From an uncultured Prevotellaceae bacterium (GTDB taxonomy: Bacteria; Bacteroidota; Bacteroidia; Bacteroidales; Bacteroidaceae): DNA of 64,000 nucleotides. The notes under the pieces are model-generated. The model saw only the letters and a program-made list of their open reading frames with translations, did no database searches and was not told the DNA's origin. Each line of letters opens with the position of its first letter. The first letter of the stretch is position 1. Positions 27,509-36,020 of the stretch are shown one piece after another. The stretch covers positions 62,001 to 126,000 of the forward strand of contig ONCG01000005.1 of NCBI GenBank assembly GCA_900316285.1, in the 5' to 3' direction. The translations under genes and the position numbers were made by a program.

Positions 27509-27761
27509 TTTTTAAAAGGCCTAAAGGGTTTAAAGGGGAGAAAAGGGATTAAAAGGGACGAATGCTTTACTTGCGCGCAGCGCATTACATCTTTTTGAAC
27601 CGCGACGCAGTCGCATTGAACTTCTTGAACGCGCGAAGCGCATTGAACCTTCTTCATCGCGACGCAGGTGCTTTACACCTTGATCGCGCGAAGCGCCTTA
27701 CACGCGACGTAGTCGCTTTACACCTTCAACGCGCGAAGCGCCTTACACGCGACGTAGTCGC
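27509..27761. repeat. Alternating hairpin array (GCGACGCAGTCGC and GCGCGAAGCGC, family D)
   Basis: The 253-bp gap between the LtaS-like and ABC genes begins with TTTAAAGGGG-type words. It then alternates two palindromic cores, GCGACGnAGTCGC (about 27602, 27703, 27749) and GCGCGAAGCGC (27631, 27685, 27731), joined by ATTGAAC or TTTACACC linkers. The 67-residue ORF across it is only the repeat translated. Confidence 0.75.
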
Positions 27762-29600
27762 CTAAATGGCTTGCATGTCGTGCAGCTTTTTGTAGTAGCC
27801 GTCCTGCTGCAGCAATGCATCGTGGGTGCCGCGCTCAACGATGCGGCCTTCGTGTAGCACGCAGATTTCGTCGGCATTGCGAATGGTGGAGAGGCGATGG
27901 GCCACAGCCACCGTTGTGCGCGTTTTCATCAGACGCTCCAAGGCATCCTGCACCAAGCGTTCGCTCTCTGTATCGAGAGCCGATGTGGCTTCGTCGAGAA
28001 TGAGGATGGGCGGGTTCTTCAGAATGGCACGAGCAATGCTCACACGCTGTCGCTGACCACCTGAGAGACGACTGCCTCGGTCGCCGATGTTCGTGTCGTA
28101 GCCATGTTCGCTCTGAGTGATGAACTCATGAGCGTTGGCAATCTTCGCAGCCTCAACAATCTGCTTCTCAAGGTCCGCCGTATCCTCTTTGATGCTAAAA
28201 GCAATATTGTTTCTGAAGCTATCGTTGAAGAGAATCGCCTCCTGGTTCACGTTTCCGATGAGCTGGCGCAGGGAGTGCAGACCCAGGTCTTTTACGTTGA
28301 TGCCATCGATGAGCACTTCGCCTTCCTGTACGTCGTAATAACGAGGGATGAGATCGACGAGCGTCGATTTTCCGCTGCCGCTCTGTCCTACCAACGCAAC
28401 GGTTTTTCCCTTCGGGATGACGAGGTTGATGTCTTTGAGCACCCACTGTTCCCCATAGCGGAACGACACATGACGGAACTCTATCTGATGCTCGAAAGAA
28501 TCGATGCAGACGGGATTTTCCTTCTCCTTGATATCAATCTCCGCCAACAGAATCTTATCGATGCGCTCCATCGAGGCCAAGCCTTTCGGAATGTTATAGC
28601 CCGCCTTCGAGAACTGCTTCAACGGTTCGATAATGGAATAGAGAATCGTCATGTAGTAGATGAACGTCGGACCAAACAACGTCTGATTGCGCAGCACGAG
28701 GATTCCACCGAACCAAAGCACGATGACAATCATCACCGTTCCAAGGAACTCAGACATCGGATGCGCAAGACTCTGACGGATGTTCACTCGCATGATATCA
28801 TTGCGATAAGCTGAGTTCACGGCATCGAAGCGCTCGTTCATCTTCTCCTCAGCACAAAACGCCTTGATGATGCGCAGTCCGCCCAGCGTCTCCTCCACCT
28901 GACTCATCGTGTCGCTCCACAGGGCCTGTGCCTTGATGGACTTCTGCTTCAGCTTGCGTCCCACGAACCCCATGAACCAACCGAACAGCGGAACGAAGAT
29001 GATCGTGAACAACGTGAGCTGCCACGAGACGATGAGCAACGTGACGAAATAGACGATGATAAGAATAGGATTCTTGAACAGCATGTCGAGCGACGACATG
29101 ATGGAATTCTCTATCTCCTGCACATCACCGCTCATGCGTGCAATGATATCACCCTTACGCTCTTCGCTGAAGAAACCCAGCGAGAGGGAAGTGATTTTCT
29201 GATAGAGTTGATTGCGGATGTCGCGCACCACACCTGTTCGTATCGGGACGATGGTGGCCGACGAGAGGAAGTAGGCACCCGTCTTCAACGCCGTCATCAC
29301 CGCCAACACAATGCCGATGATGAGTAGCGTGGTGGTTACGCCCACCTGTGCGATAATTTGGTTGACGTAGTAGTTCATGTTGTTCATCGCCACCGTTGTG
29401 AGATGCTCCCAATCCCACTCCATCAGTTGTGTGGCATTCTCGGCATCGCCCGTCTTGAACAGGATGTTCAACATAGGAATGAGCGTCATGAACGAAAAAA
29501 TATTCAGTATGGCCGAGAGTATATTGAACACTATCGACAACACCAAATATTTCTTATAGGGCGGTATGAATCGCCGCAACACTTGCAAAAATTCCTTCAT
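27762..29600 (-). CDS. MsbA-like ABC transporter (permease-ATPase fusion)
   Basis: A 612-residue half-transporter with six predicted membrane helices (about 15-310) and one ATPase domain: Walker A GQSGSGKSTLVDL, signature LSGGQRQRVSIARAIL and Walker B ILILDEATSALD. It matches the lipid A/multidrug exporter group of type IV ABC transporters. Its place after envelope glycolipid genes suggests export of a lipid or glycolipid. I chose the Met of MKEFLQVLRRF because 11 residues of the longer frame have no counterpart in the family. The repeat array directly downstream touches the stop codon. Confidence 0.92.
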   Translation of the reverse strand: MKEFLQVLRRFIPPYKKYLVLSIVFNILSAILNIFSFMTLIPMLNILFKTGDAENATQLMEWDWEHLTTVAMNNMNYYVNQIIAQVGVTTTLLIIGIVLAVMTALKTGAYFLSSATIVPIRTGVVRDIRNQLYQKITSLSLGFFSEERKGDIIARMSGDVQEIENSIMSSLDMLFKNPILIIVYFVTLLIVSWQLTLFTIIFVPLFGWFMGFVGRKLKQKSIKAQALWSDTMSQVEETLGGLRIIKAFCAEEKMNERFDAVNSAYRNDIMRVNIRQSLAHPMSEFLGTVMIVIVLWFGGILVLRNQTLFGPTFIYYMTILYSIIEPLKQFSKAGYNIPKGLASMERIDKILLAEIDIKEKENPVCIDSFEHQIEFRHVSFRYGEQWVLKDINLVIPKGKTVALVGQSGSGKSTLVDLIPRYYDVQEGEVLIDGINVKDLGLHSLRQLIGNVNQEAILFNDSFRNNIAFSIKEDTADLEKQIVEAAKIANAHEFITQSEHGYDTNIGDRGSRLSGGQRQRVSIARAILKNPPILILDEATSALDTESERLVQDALERLMKTRTTVAVAHRLSTIRNADEICVLHEGRIVERGTHDALLQQDGYYKKLHDMQAI

Positions 29601-29686
29601 CTTTATTGCATCGTTCTTACTAAAAAGAAGCAATCCACGCCAGCAGACAACATGTGACTGAGCAGGCGTGGATTACCTATCATGCA

Positions 29687-31021
29687 TTATTCCTGAGGAC
29701 CATAGGCCGCTGCTTCAGCAGCAGCAATGATTTCCTCGCGGGTTTGTTCGCGGGCAGAGATGTCGCTCAAGTCAAATTCATCGTCGTCGTCGACAGGTGC
29801 CGGCTGCGGACGGTTCTGAACGGGCTTCGGCTCGCTTTGAGCAGGCTTCGGTTCGTTCTGAGCAGGTTTCGGCTTGCGAGTCTTGGCAGGCTTGTTGCGC
29901 TCCTCGTTAGCAGGCTTATTGAGTTCCTCACCGCCTTCAGAAGAATTGGCTTTCTCCTTGTTGCGACGCGACGGCTTGGGCTTCTGAGCCGACTCCTGCT
30001 TCTTTTCAGAAACAGCGGCAGCAGGCTCGTCGGTTGCAGCAGCCTTGTTGCGACGGTTGCGGCGGTTGTCAGATTTTTCCGATTTGTCAGAATATTCTGA
30101 TTTTTCTGAATATTCTGATTTTTCTGATTTTTCCGACCTATCCAATTTTTCCGACCTATCCTTCTTATCCGATTTGTCCGACACAATAATAAAGTCCTCC
30201 TGCTCGTCGGTCTTGGGAACGGCCATCGCGGGCTCTTCCTCCATCTTTGTGCGATTGCTCTTGGCATCGAACACTGCATCGACGAATTGCGGCTTCTTGC
30301 GAAGCAGATCCAGCGTGAGCTTCGAGGCCATCTGCTGGCTTTCCTTCTTGCTGTATCCCTTGCCCGAGCAACCTTCGATTCCTTCGATGAAAATCTGATA
30401 GTTGAAGACCTGGTTGCCCTGATCGTCCTTCTGCTGACTGATGAGCCGGAACTCCATCTGCACGCGGTTCTTCTGCGACCATTCCAGCATCTTCGACTTG
30501 AAGTTCACCTCCTTGTAAGCCACCTTGTCGATGTTGATCATCTGTGCCAGGATGCGCTTCTTCATGAACTTCATGCAGGCATAGTAGCCACGATCGAGGT
30601 AGATAGCGCCGACGAGTGCCTCGAAGGCATTGCCACCCATATAGCTATTGTGGCTGGTGCCACGACCATTGGAGAGGATGAGCTCGTCGATGCCCATCTC
30701 CTGAGCCAGACGGCCCAACGTCTCGCGTTGCACCAGCTTCGAGCGGGTATTGGTGAGAAAACCTTCGCGCTTGCCAGGAAAATGTTCGAACACAATGTCG
30801 CCGACGACAGCATCGAGGATGGCATCGCCCAAGAATTCCAGCCGCTCATTATTGACGGGTTTCCCCTTTTCATTACGACGAGCAATGCTCTTGTGAAGCA
30901 AAGCCGTCTTGTAATAGTCAATCTTGCGCGGATAGAATCCGATAATCTTGTATAGACACAAATAAAGCTCCTTATCCTTACGGAAAGGGAGCTTTATCCT
31001 ATCAATGAAATTACTCAGCAT
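29687..31021 (-). CDS. rnc: Ribonuclease III with a long low-complexity C-terminal tail
   Basis: A 444-residue double-strand-specific RNase for rRNA and mRNA processing. It has the catalytic signature NERLEFLGDAILDAVVGD and the dsRNA-binding domain at about 175-245. Bacterial RNase III is usually 220-340 residues. Here about 200 extra residues follow: an acidic and Lys/Ser-rich array of SEKSEYSDK words, a basic RRNRRNK patch, then Lys/Pro/Asn repeats (RKPKPAQNEPKPAQ). The tail is probably disordered and may bind RNA or partners. The start overlaps the fabF stop by 11 bp, as expected in the acpP-fabF-rnc operon. Confidence 0.95.
   Translation of the reverse strand: MLSNFIDRIKLPFRKDKELYLCLYKIIGFYPRKIDYYKTALLHKSIARRNEKGKPVNNERLEFLGDAILDAVVGDIVFEHFPGKREGFLTNTRSKLVQRETLGRLAQEMGIDELILSNGRGTSHNSYMGGNAFEALVGAIYLDRGYYACMKFMKKRILAQMINIDKVAYKEVNFKSKMLEWSQKNRVQMEFRLISQQKDDQGNQVFNYQIFIEGIEGCSGKGYSKKESQQMASKLTLDLLRKKPQFVDAVFDAKSNRTKMEEEPAMAVPKTDEQEDFIIVSDKSDKKDRSEKLDRSEKSEKSEYSEKSEYSDKSEKSDNRRNRRNKAAATDEPAAAVSEKKQESAQKPKPSRRNKEKANSSEGGEELNKPANEERNKPAKTRKPKPAQNEPKPAQSEPKPVQNRPQPAPVDDDDEFDLSDISAREQTREEIIAAAEAAAYGPQE
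30060..30182. repeat. TTCTGATTTT word array coding for the RNase III tail
   Basis: About twelve diverged copies of a 9-12-bp word (TCTGATTTT, TCCGATTTG, TCCGACCTA) encode repeated Asp/Glu-Lys-Ser triplets. The array stays in frame because units are multiples of three. Confidence 0.75.
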
Positions 31022-32273
31022 ATTTCTTGAACACTACGCAGGCATTGTGACCGCCAAAGCCGAACGTGTTGCTGATGGCAGCACGCACCTCACGCTCCTG
31101 AGCCTTGTTGAAGGTGTAGTTGAGGTCATAGTCGATTTCGGGATCTTTGTCGTCGTCAGCATGGTTGATGGTCGGCGGAACGATGTTGTTCTGCACAGCC
31201 AGTACGGCAACCATTGCCTCGACGGCGCCGGCAGCACCAAGCAGGTGACCGGTCATCGACTTCGTAGAAGAAATATTGAGCTTATAGGCTGCATCGCCAA
31301 ACACTTCCTTGATGGCCTTCACCTCGGAGATATCACCGACGTGAGTGCTGGTGCCATGAACATTGATATAGTCGATGTCCTCGGGCTTCAAACCAGCATC
31401 CTCGAGTGCACTTTGCATCACGAGCTTTGCACCCAGGCCTTCGGGATGGCTGGCCGTGATGTGATAGGCGTCGCCGCTAAGGCCTTCGCCAACCATCTCG
31501 GCATAGATCTTTGCACCGCGGGCCTTGGCATGCTCGAGTTCCTCGAGAATAAGGCAGCCAGCGCCCTCGGCCATGACGAAACCATCGCGCGAAGCGCTGA
31601 ACGGACGGCTGGCCCCTGCGGGATCGTCGTTCCGTGTGGACAGGGCATTCATGGCATTGAAGCCACCCACGCCACACATGCAGATAGCACTCTCGGCACC
31701 TCCAGCAAGGATGGCGTTGGCCTTACCCAGACGAATCAGGTTGAAGGCATCGGCCAATGCATTGCTCGACGAAGCGCAGGCGCTGGTCGTAGCAAAGTTC
31801 GGTCCGTGGAAGCCAAAGTGGATGGAGATGTGTCCGGCAGCGATGTCGCTAATCATCTTGGGAATGAAGAAGGGCGAGAACTTTGGTCCGTCCTCCTGAT
31901 GCTGGCCATAATAGACGACTTCGTCCTCGAAGGTACGAATACCGCCAATGCCTACACCATAGACCACACCGATGCGGTTCTTATCAACAGCCTCAAGGTC
32001 CATGCCGCTATCCTGCACAGCCTGAATGGCCGAGATCATGGCAATCTGCGAATAACGGTCGATCTTGCGTGACACCTTACGGTCGAGCCAGTCGTTGATA
32101 TTCAAGTCCTTAATCTCGCAGGCAAAATGGGTCTTGCACTTTGAGCTGTCGAATTGTGTGATTGGAGCAGCACCGCTCACGCCCTTTAGCAGGTTCTTCC
32201 ACGTTTCCTCAGCGGAATTACCCAACGGTGTGACGGCACCTATTCCTGTTACTACTACTCTTTTTAATTCCAT
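31011..32273 (-). CDS. fabF: Beta-ketoacyl-ACP synthase II
   Basis: A 420-residue elongating condensing enzyme of fatty-acid synthesis. The Cys-His-His active site is visible in TTSACASSSNAL, NVHGTSTHVGD and KSMTGHLLGAAG. The start is set at MELKRVVVTGIG, the usual fabF opening. It lies between acpP and rnc and overlaps rnc by 11 bp. Length and motifs are normal. Confidence 0.97.
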   Translation of the reverse strand: MELKRVVVTGIGAVTPLGNSAEETWKNLLKGVSGAAPITQFDSSKCKTHFACEIKDLNINDWLDRKVSRKIDRYSQIAMISAIQAVQDSGMDLEAVDKNRIGVVYGVGIGGIRTFEDEVVYYGQHQEDGPKFSPFFIPKMISDIAAGHISIHFGFHGPNFATTSACASSSNALADAFNLIRLGKANAILAGGAESAICMCGVGGFNAMNALSTRNDDPAGASRPFSASRDGFVMAEGAGCLILEELEHAKARGAKIYAEMVGEGLSGDAYHITASHPEGLGAKLVMQSALEDAGLKPEDIDYINVHGTSTHVGDISEVKAIKEVFGDAAYKLNISSTKSMTGHLLGAAGAVEAMVAVLAVQNNIVPPTINHADDDKDPEIDYDLNYTFNKAQEREVRAAISNTFGFGGHNACVVFKKYAE

Positions 32274-32298
32274 AAAAACAAAAAAAGAAGATAACAAA

Positions 32299-32370
32299 TT
32301 AGGAGTTAGGAATTTTTCAAAACAGTGAGCTGTCTGACAACTCCTAACTCCTAACTCCTAACTTCCTAAC
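32299..32370. repeat. AACTCCTA word repeat between fabF and acpP
   Basis: TTAGGAGTTAGG at 32299-32310 faces four copies of CTCCTAA at about 32341-32365. The arms can pair into a hairpin in the acpP-fabF transcript, where it might attenuate fabF relative to acpP. Confidence 0.6.
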
Positions 32371-32376
32371 GTAAAA

Positions 32377-32613
32377 TTACTTAGCGTTTTCCTCGATGTA
32401 AGCGATAGCGTCACCAACGGTAGCAATTTTCTCAGCCTTGTCATCGGGAATGGAGATACCAAACTCCTTCTCAAAATCCATGATGAGCTCGACTGTATCG
32501 AGAGAATCAGCACCAAGATCGTTTGTGAAACTTGCTTCGGGCTTAACTTCTTCCTCGTCAACACCAAGTTTTTCTACGATAATAGCCTTTACTTTGCTTT
32601 CAATTTCTGACAT
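32377..32613 (-). CDS. acpP: Acyl carrier protein
   Basis: A 78-residue acidic carrier protein. The phosphopantetheine Ser lies in [14 protein letters not shown], as in all AcpP. It is the first gene of acpP-fabF-rnc and has its own promoter. Size and motif are standard. Confidence 0.97.
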   Translation of the reverse strand: MSEIESKVKAIIVEKLGVDEEEVKPEASFTNDLGADSLDTVELIMDFEKEFGISIPDDKAEKIATVGDAIAYIEENAK

Positions 32614-32666
32614 AATTCTTAAATTTTAAATTGGTTTATAAATACATTCTGTCTCAAAATCGGTTG

Positions 32667-32698
32667 CAAAGGAACAAATTTTTATTCACTTACGCAAA
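32667..32698 (-). promoter_or_regulatory. acpP promoter
   Basis: On the minus strand TTTG (32698-32695) is followed after 20 nt by TTCCTTTG (32674-32667), one mismatch from TAnnTTTG. The acpP start is about 54 nt downstream. Confidence 0.6.
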
Positions 32699-32778
32699 TA
32701 TTTTGATAAAAAAAGCATTCAGTGTTGCACAAACACTATTACATTGTGCAAAAAAAAATACTTTTTTCAACCATTTTC

Positions 32779-32809
32779 TTTGTATAATTCAAAAATATAC
32801 TTATATTTG
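32779..32809 (+). promoter_or_regulatory. Promoter of the DUF4254 gene
   Basis: TTTG at 32779-32782 and TATATTTG at 32802-32809 are 19 nt apart, and the ATG is at 32844. Confidence 0.75.
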
Positions 32810-32843
32810 CACATTATTATTAAACCAAAACAATTGAAAGAAA

Positions 32844-33449
32844 ATGTCATTTACCGAACAATGCAACGAAATCTTCAACCTGGCTATTCGCGACTACCAC
32901 GTGAAAGACAACGTTGATACACCCATCAATAATCCCTATGATCGTGATTCCATAGAAAACCGGCTCTATCTGAAATGCTGGATCGACACCGTGCAATGGC
33001 ACTACGAAGACATCATTCGCGACCCGCACATCGACCCCGTAGCAGCCCTGCAGCTGAAGCGACGCATCGACCAGTCGAACCAGGACCGCACAGACCTCGT
33101 AGAGCAGATAGACAGCTATTTCCGCCACACCTATAGCAATGTGAAGCCGTTGCCCGATGCCACCATCAACACCGAAAGTCCTGCTTGGGCCGTCGACCGG
33201 TTGAGCATCCTGGCATTGAAGATCTATCACATGCGCGAGCAGGCCGAGCGCACCGACGCCAGCGACGAGCATCGCCAGAAATGCCGGGCAAAGCTCGACG
33301 TGCTGCTCGAGCAGCAGAAGGATCTCTCCACAGCCATCGACCAACTGCTGGCCGACATTGCTGCCGGACGGAAATACATGAAGGTGTACCGCCAGATGAA
33401 AATGTATAACGATCCTTCCACCAATCCCATTCTCTATAAGAAGTCATAG
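32844..33449 (+). CDS. DUF4254 domain protein
   Basis: A 201-residue soluble, mostly helical protein of the DUF4254 family. It opens MSFTEQCNEIFNLAIRDYH and contains LYLKCWIDTVQWHYEDIIRDP and NTESPAWAVDRLSILALKIYHM, which I recognise as family-typical. No signal peptide or catalytic motif is evident. The gene precedes a GT9 heptosyltransferase by 48 bp, a neighbourhood I recall for this family, so a role in LPS core assembly is a reasonable guess but not shown. Confidence 0.85.
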   Translation: MSFTEQCNEIFNLAIRDYHVKDNVDTPINNPYDRDSIENRLYLKCWIDTVQWHYEDIIRDPHIDPVAALQLKRRIDQSNQDRTDLVEQIDSYFRHTYSNVKPLPDATINTESPAWAVDRLSILALKIYHMREQAERTDASDEHRQKCRAKLDVLLEQQKDLSTAIDQLLADIAAGRKYMKVYRQMKMYNDPSTNPILYKKS

Positions 33450-33497
33450 AAAATTCGGAGAAATCTTCTCATCTGGAAACACTAAATCTATCACAGC

Positions 33498-34544
33498 ATG
33501 AAAACCGAACACATTCTGATTATCCGCTTCTCGGCGATGGGCGATATAGCAATGACGGTGCCCGTCGTCGAAGCGTTGGCGAAGCAATATCCACACGTGC
33601 GAATCACCGTATTGAGCAAGCCGTTTGCCAAAGTTTTCTTCGAGGAACTGGCTCCCAACGTGGGATTCATGGGCGCCGACATCAAAGGCGAATACAAGGG
33701 TGTGAAGGGTCTGAATGCACTCTATCGGCGTTTGTCGGCTAAGAACTTCACCGCTATTGCCGACCTGCACAACACATTGCGCTCGAAGTATCTGCGCATG
33801 CGTTTCAACCTGAACCGCAACCGCGTAGAACACATCAACAAACACAAGAACGGGAAGCGCCGCCTCACGTCGCAACACAACAAGATTTTAGAACAACAGC
33901 CCACCTCTTTCGAGAACTATGCCGACGTGTTCCAGAAACTGGGCTACCCCATCGATCCGCACTTTGTTTCTATCTTCGAAGGGAAGACACCCGACTTCTC
34001 AGCCCTACCCATCGACCTGCATGAGAAACCCAGCGGACAGAAATGGATTGGCATCGCACCGTTTGCGGCTCATCACGGGAAAATCTATCCGCTCAATCTG
34101 ATGGAAGAAGTTATCAAGCTGCTGTCTGAGCGGAATGACATCCGCATCTTCCTCTTCGGTGGTGGAAAGGCAGAGAAAATCCAGCTTAACGAATGGGCAG
34201 CCCGCTATGCTTGTTGCACCAACGCCTCCAGCAAACTTGAAGGCCTCTACGATGAACTGATGCTGATGAGTCAGCTTGATGTGATGTTGTCGATGGACTC
34301 TGCCAACATGCACCTAGCTTCGCTAGTCAATACGCCAGTCGTGAGCATCTGGGGTGCTACACATCCCTACTCCGGTTTCATGGGTTGGAATCAGTCGATG
34401 CAAAATGTCATTCAAACCGACCTTCCTTGTCGTCCTTGCTCCATCTACGGCAAGACTCCCTGTCATCGTGGCGACTATGCCTGCCTCACCAGCATTAAAC
34501 CCGAAACGGTCGTCAAGAAACTATTGCAGGCGGTTGGACTATAA
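33498..34544 (+). CDS. Family 9 glycosyltransferase (heptosyltransferase)
   Basis: A 348-residue GT-B enzyme of the WaaC/WaaF family that adds heptose or a related sugar to the lipid A core. Visible features are ILIIRFSAMGDIAMTVPVVEAL at the N-terminus, WIGIAPFAAHHGKIYP at the start of the C-terminal domain, and the donor-site region LMSQLDVMLSMDSANMHLASLVNTPVVSIWGATHP. It is co-directional with the DUF4254 gene. The C-terminal PCSIYGKTPCHRGDYACL holds four Cys residues, common in Bacteroidetes members. Confidence 0.92.
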   Translation: MKTEHILIIRFSAMGDIAMTVPVVEALAKQYPHVRITVLSKPFAKVFFEELAPNVGFMGADIKGEYKGVKGLNALYRRLSAKNFTAIADLHNTLRSKYLRMRFNLNRNRVEHINKHKNGKRRLTSQHNKILEQQPTSFENYADVFQKLGYPIDPHFVSIFEGKTPDFSALPIDLHEKPSGQKWIGIAPFAAHHGKIYPLNLMEEVIKLLSERNDIRIFLFGGGKAEKIQLNEWAARYACCTNASSKLEGLYDELMLMSQLDVMLSMDSANMHLASLVNTPVVSIWGATHPYSGFMGWNQSMQNVIQTDLPCRPCSIYGKTPCHRGDYACLTSIKPETVVKKLLQAVGL

Positions 34545-34591
34545 TATATAATAAGGTGTAACCTCACTATTTCAGTAAAATAAAAGGGAGC

Positions 34592-34795
34592 TTAATTGTT
34601 CTGTCCCTTCTTTTCCTTTCTTATCTCAGAATACATAACTACTGCAAGAAGTAGTTGTGAGATCAAGCCACACCACAGCCCTATTCTGCCAAGTGTATCG
34701 TCCTTTAAATCCTCGACAAGGAGCAAAATGCCAAAAAACACCGTTAGCACAACGAAAAGGATAAAAAGAAATCTAAAATGCTTCAGCCTGTTCAT
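34592..34795 (-). CDS. Small two-helix membrane protein, unknown function
   Basis: A 67-residue predicted protein with two hydrophobic helices (FLFILFVVLTVFFGILLLV and LWCGLISQLLLAVVMY), a short acidic loop and a Lys-rich C-terminus. I do not recognise the family. It lies 66 bp after the end of crcB on the same strand, and both are AT-richer than the genes around them. Confidence 0.55.
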   Translation of the reverse strand: MNRLKHFRFLFILFVVLTVFFGILLLVEDLKDDTLGRIGLWCGLISQLLLAVVMYSEIRKEKKGQNN

Positions 34796-34860
34796 AATAA
34801 TTCCTATTTAACGCACTTTATAAAAAGATTAGCACCAGAAATACACCTATACACGCCATT

Positions 34861-35229
34861 TTATTTTGCTGCCAGATATCCCAATGCTACTGCTATGATG
34901 CCCAATATCACACTTCCTATCGTATAGAGTGAGAATAAAAGATAATGATCGGCCTGCAATAGTGCCAGGCTCTCTTTTGAGAAAGTTGAGAATGTAGTGA
35001 ATCCACCACAAAAGCCAACCATGAGGAACAATAGAAGAGCCGGTGAAATGCTTTGTATACGGCTTGTTGCTCCCCATAGGATTCCAATCATTAGACAACC
35101 AGCTACATTCACTGTAAATGTTCCCCATGGAAAACCATAACCCCCATGATTCATGGCAATTGATATAAGATATCTGCAGATACCACCAATACCACTTCCT
35201 ATTCCAACTAAAATGATATCTTTTATCAT
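34861..35229 (-). CDS. crcB: Fluoride exporter CrcB/Fluc
   Basis: A 122-residue four-helix membrane protein of the Fluc family, dual-topology dimers that export fluoride. Diagnostic motifs are GSGIGGICRYLIS at the N-terminus, GTFTVNVAGCLMIG and GFCGGFTTFSTFSKE. I found no clear fluoride-riboswitch motif upstream. Codons are AT-richer than neighbours, so it may have been acquired. A longer frame starting upstream has no support. Confidence 0.93.
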   Translation of the reverse strand: MIKDIILVGIGSGIGGICRYLISIAMNHGGYGFPWGTFTVNVAGCLMIGILWGATSRIQSISPALLLFLMVGFCGGFTTFSTFSKESLALLQADHYLLFSLYTIGSVILGIIAVALGYLAAK

Positions 35230-35255
35230 ACGCTAAAATCCCAGATTTATGTTTA

Positions 35256-35263
35256 CAAAAGTA
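35256..35263 (-). promoter_or_regulatory. Probable -7 element for crcB
   Basis: On the minus strand this reads TACTTTTG, a match to TAnnTTTG, 27 nt before the crcB start. No TTTG lies at the normal -33 spacing. Confidence 0.45.
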
Positions 35264-35354
35264 CAAAAATAATCTCAAATCATGCGTTCTTTTTGGAATA
35301 AATATAGTGAAGGCTGGCCATTTCTATCGTTATTGCACCTATTTTTGCCTTAAA

Positions 35355-35730
35355 AAATGTGTGGAAAACCCTGTGGAAAACTCGGTGCAAAAGTGTGGAA
35401 AAACAAAACGCTGGCCGTCGGCGTGGAAAAAACACCTAAAAATAAACCGTCTATTCTCGATTTTTCCACACTTTTACCACCCGAAAAAGTTATGAAATCG
35501 GCTGGAAAACCACATTTCAACACTTGTTGATAACACTCATAAACTGCTGAAAATCAGAAAAAAGTTATGAAAACTGCCTGTTAATAACTCATTTTGGAGC
35601 GTTTATAACGAAATAACCAAATATTTTCCTTGCTTTTTATCAACTTTTCCACAGGCTATTACCATCAATAAAAAGTTTTTCTTTAAAAATAAAAAAAGAA
35701 AGAATATATAATGAATTGTGGAAAAAGCTG
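35355..35730. other. Cluster of DnaA-box-like 9-mers in AT-rich DNA (candidate origin-like region)
   Basis: TGTGGAAAA, one base from the DnaA box complement TGTGGATAA, occurs exactly at 35360, 35372, 35394 and 35717 on the plus strand and at 35462 and 35645 on the minus strand, with a near copy at 35422. The stretch 35590-35715 is very AT-rich. There is no gene here. The layout resembles an oriC or a DnaA-titration site. No dnaA gene and no clear gene-strand switch supports a main origin, so this remains a candidate. Confidence 0.45.
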
Positions 35731-35805
35731 GTTTGTTGATGCCGATCACACTTGTCCCTGAGCTAATAAGATAGTTTGTCGGAGCAGCTACAAAATTAAC
35801 AAAAG

Positions 35806-35962
35806 GCGTTTCACCGTTTCAGCGTTTCAGTTCCAAAACAGATCATGCAAAAGGCAAAACTGAATCCTAAATATATATAATATTAATATTATATATATTT
35901 AGAAGTTTTTCTTAGGTCTGCGAAAACCGTTTCGAGAACTGAAACGCTGAAACGCGAAACGC
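35806..35962. repeat. Nested inverted repeat centred on a 36-bp perfect AT-rich palindrome
   Basis: The innermost block, 35867-35902, is a perfect palindrome of C, TAAATATATATAATATT, then its complement. Arms GTTTCAGCGTTTCAGTTC (35816-35833) and its inverse (35936-35953) sit at exactly equal distance from the same centre, and extend outward with a 1-nt slip. The arms iterate the word CGTTTCA. It could form a large cruciform or a transcript hairpin. Confidence 0.75.
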
Positions 35963-36020
35963 AAGTGAAAGTTTTTGAAAAATAATTGGCGAAACATTCG
36001 TAGAGCGCAACTTTTTTTTG

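Noticed and set aside
27562-27765. A 67-residue frame across the hairpin array
   Set aside because: It is only the translated repeat (LNARSALNLL, RAKRLTRDVVA twice) and no independent coding signal exists.
32631-32837. A 68-residue plus-strand frame before DUF4254
   Set aside because: It spans the acpP and DUF4254 promoter elements and has AT-driven composition.
34861-35300. Fluoride riboswitch upstream of crcB
   Set aside because: I looked for the conserved crcB-motif elements in the leader and did not see them. The 27-nt distance from the -7 element to the start also leaves no room.
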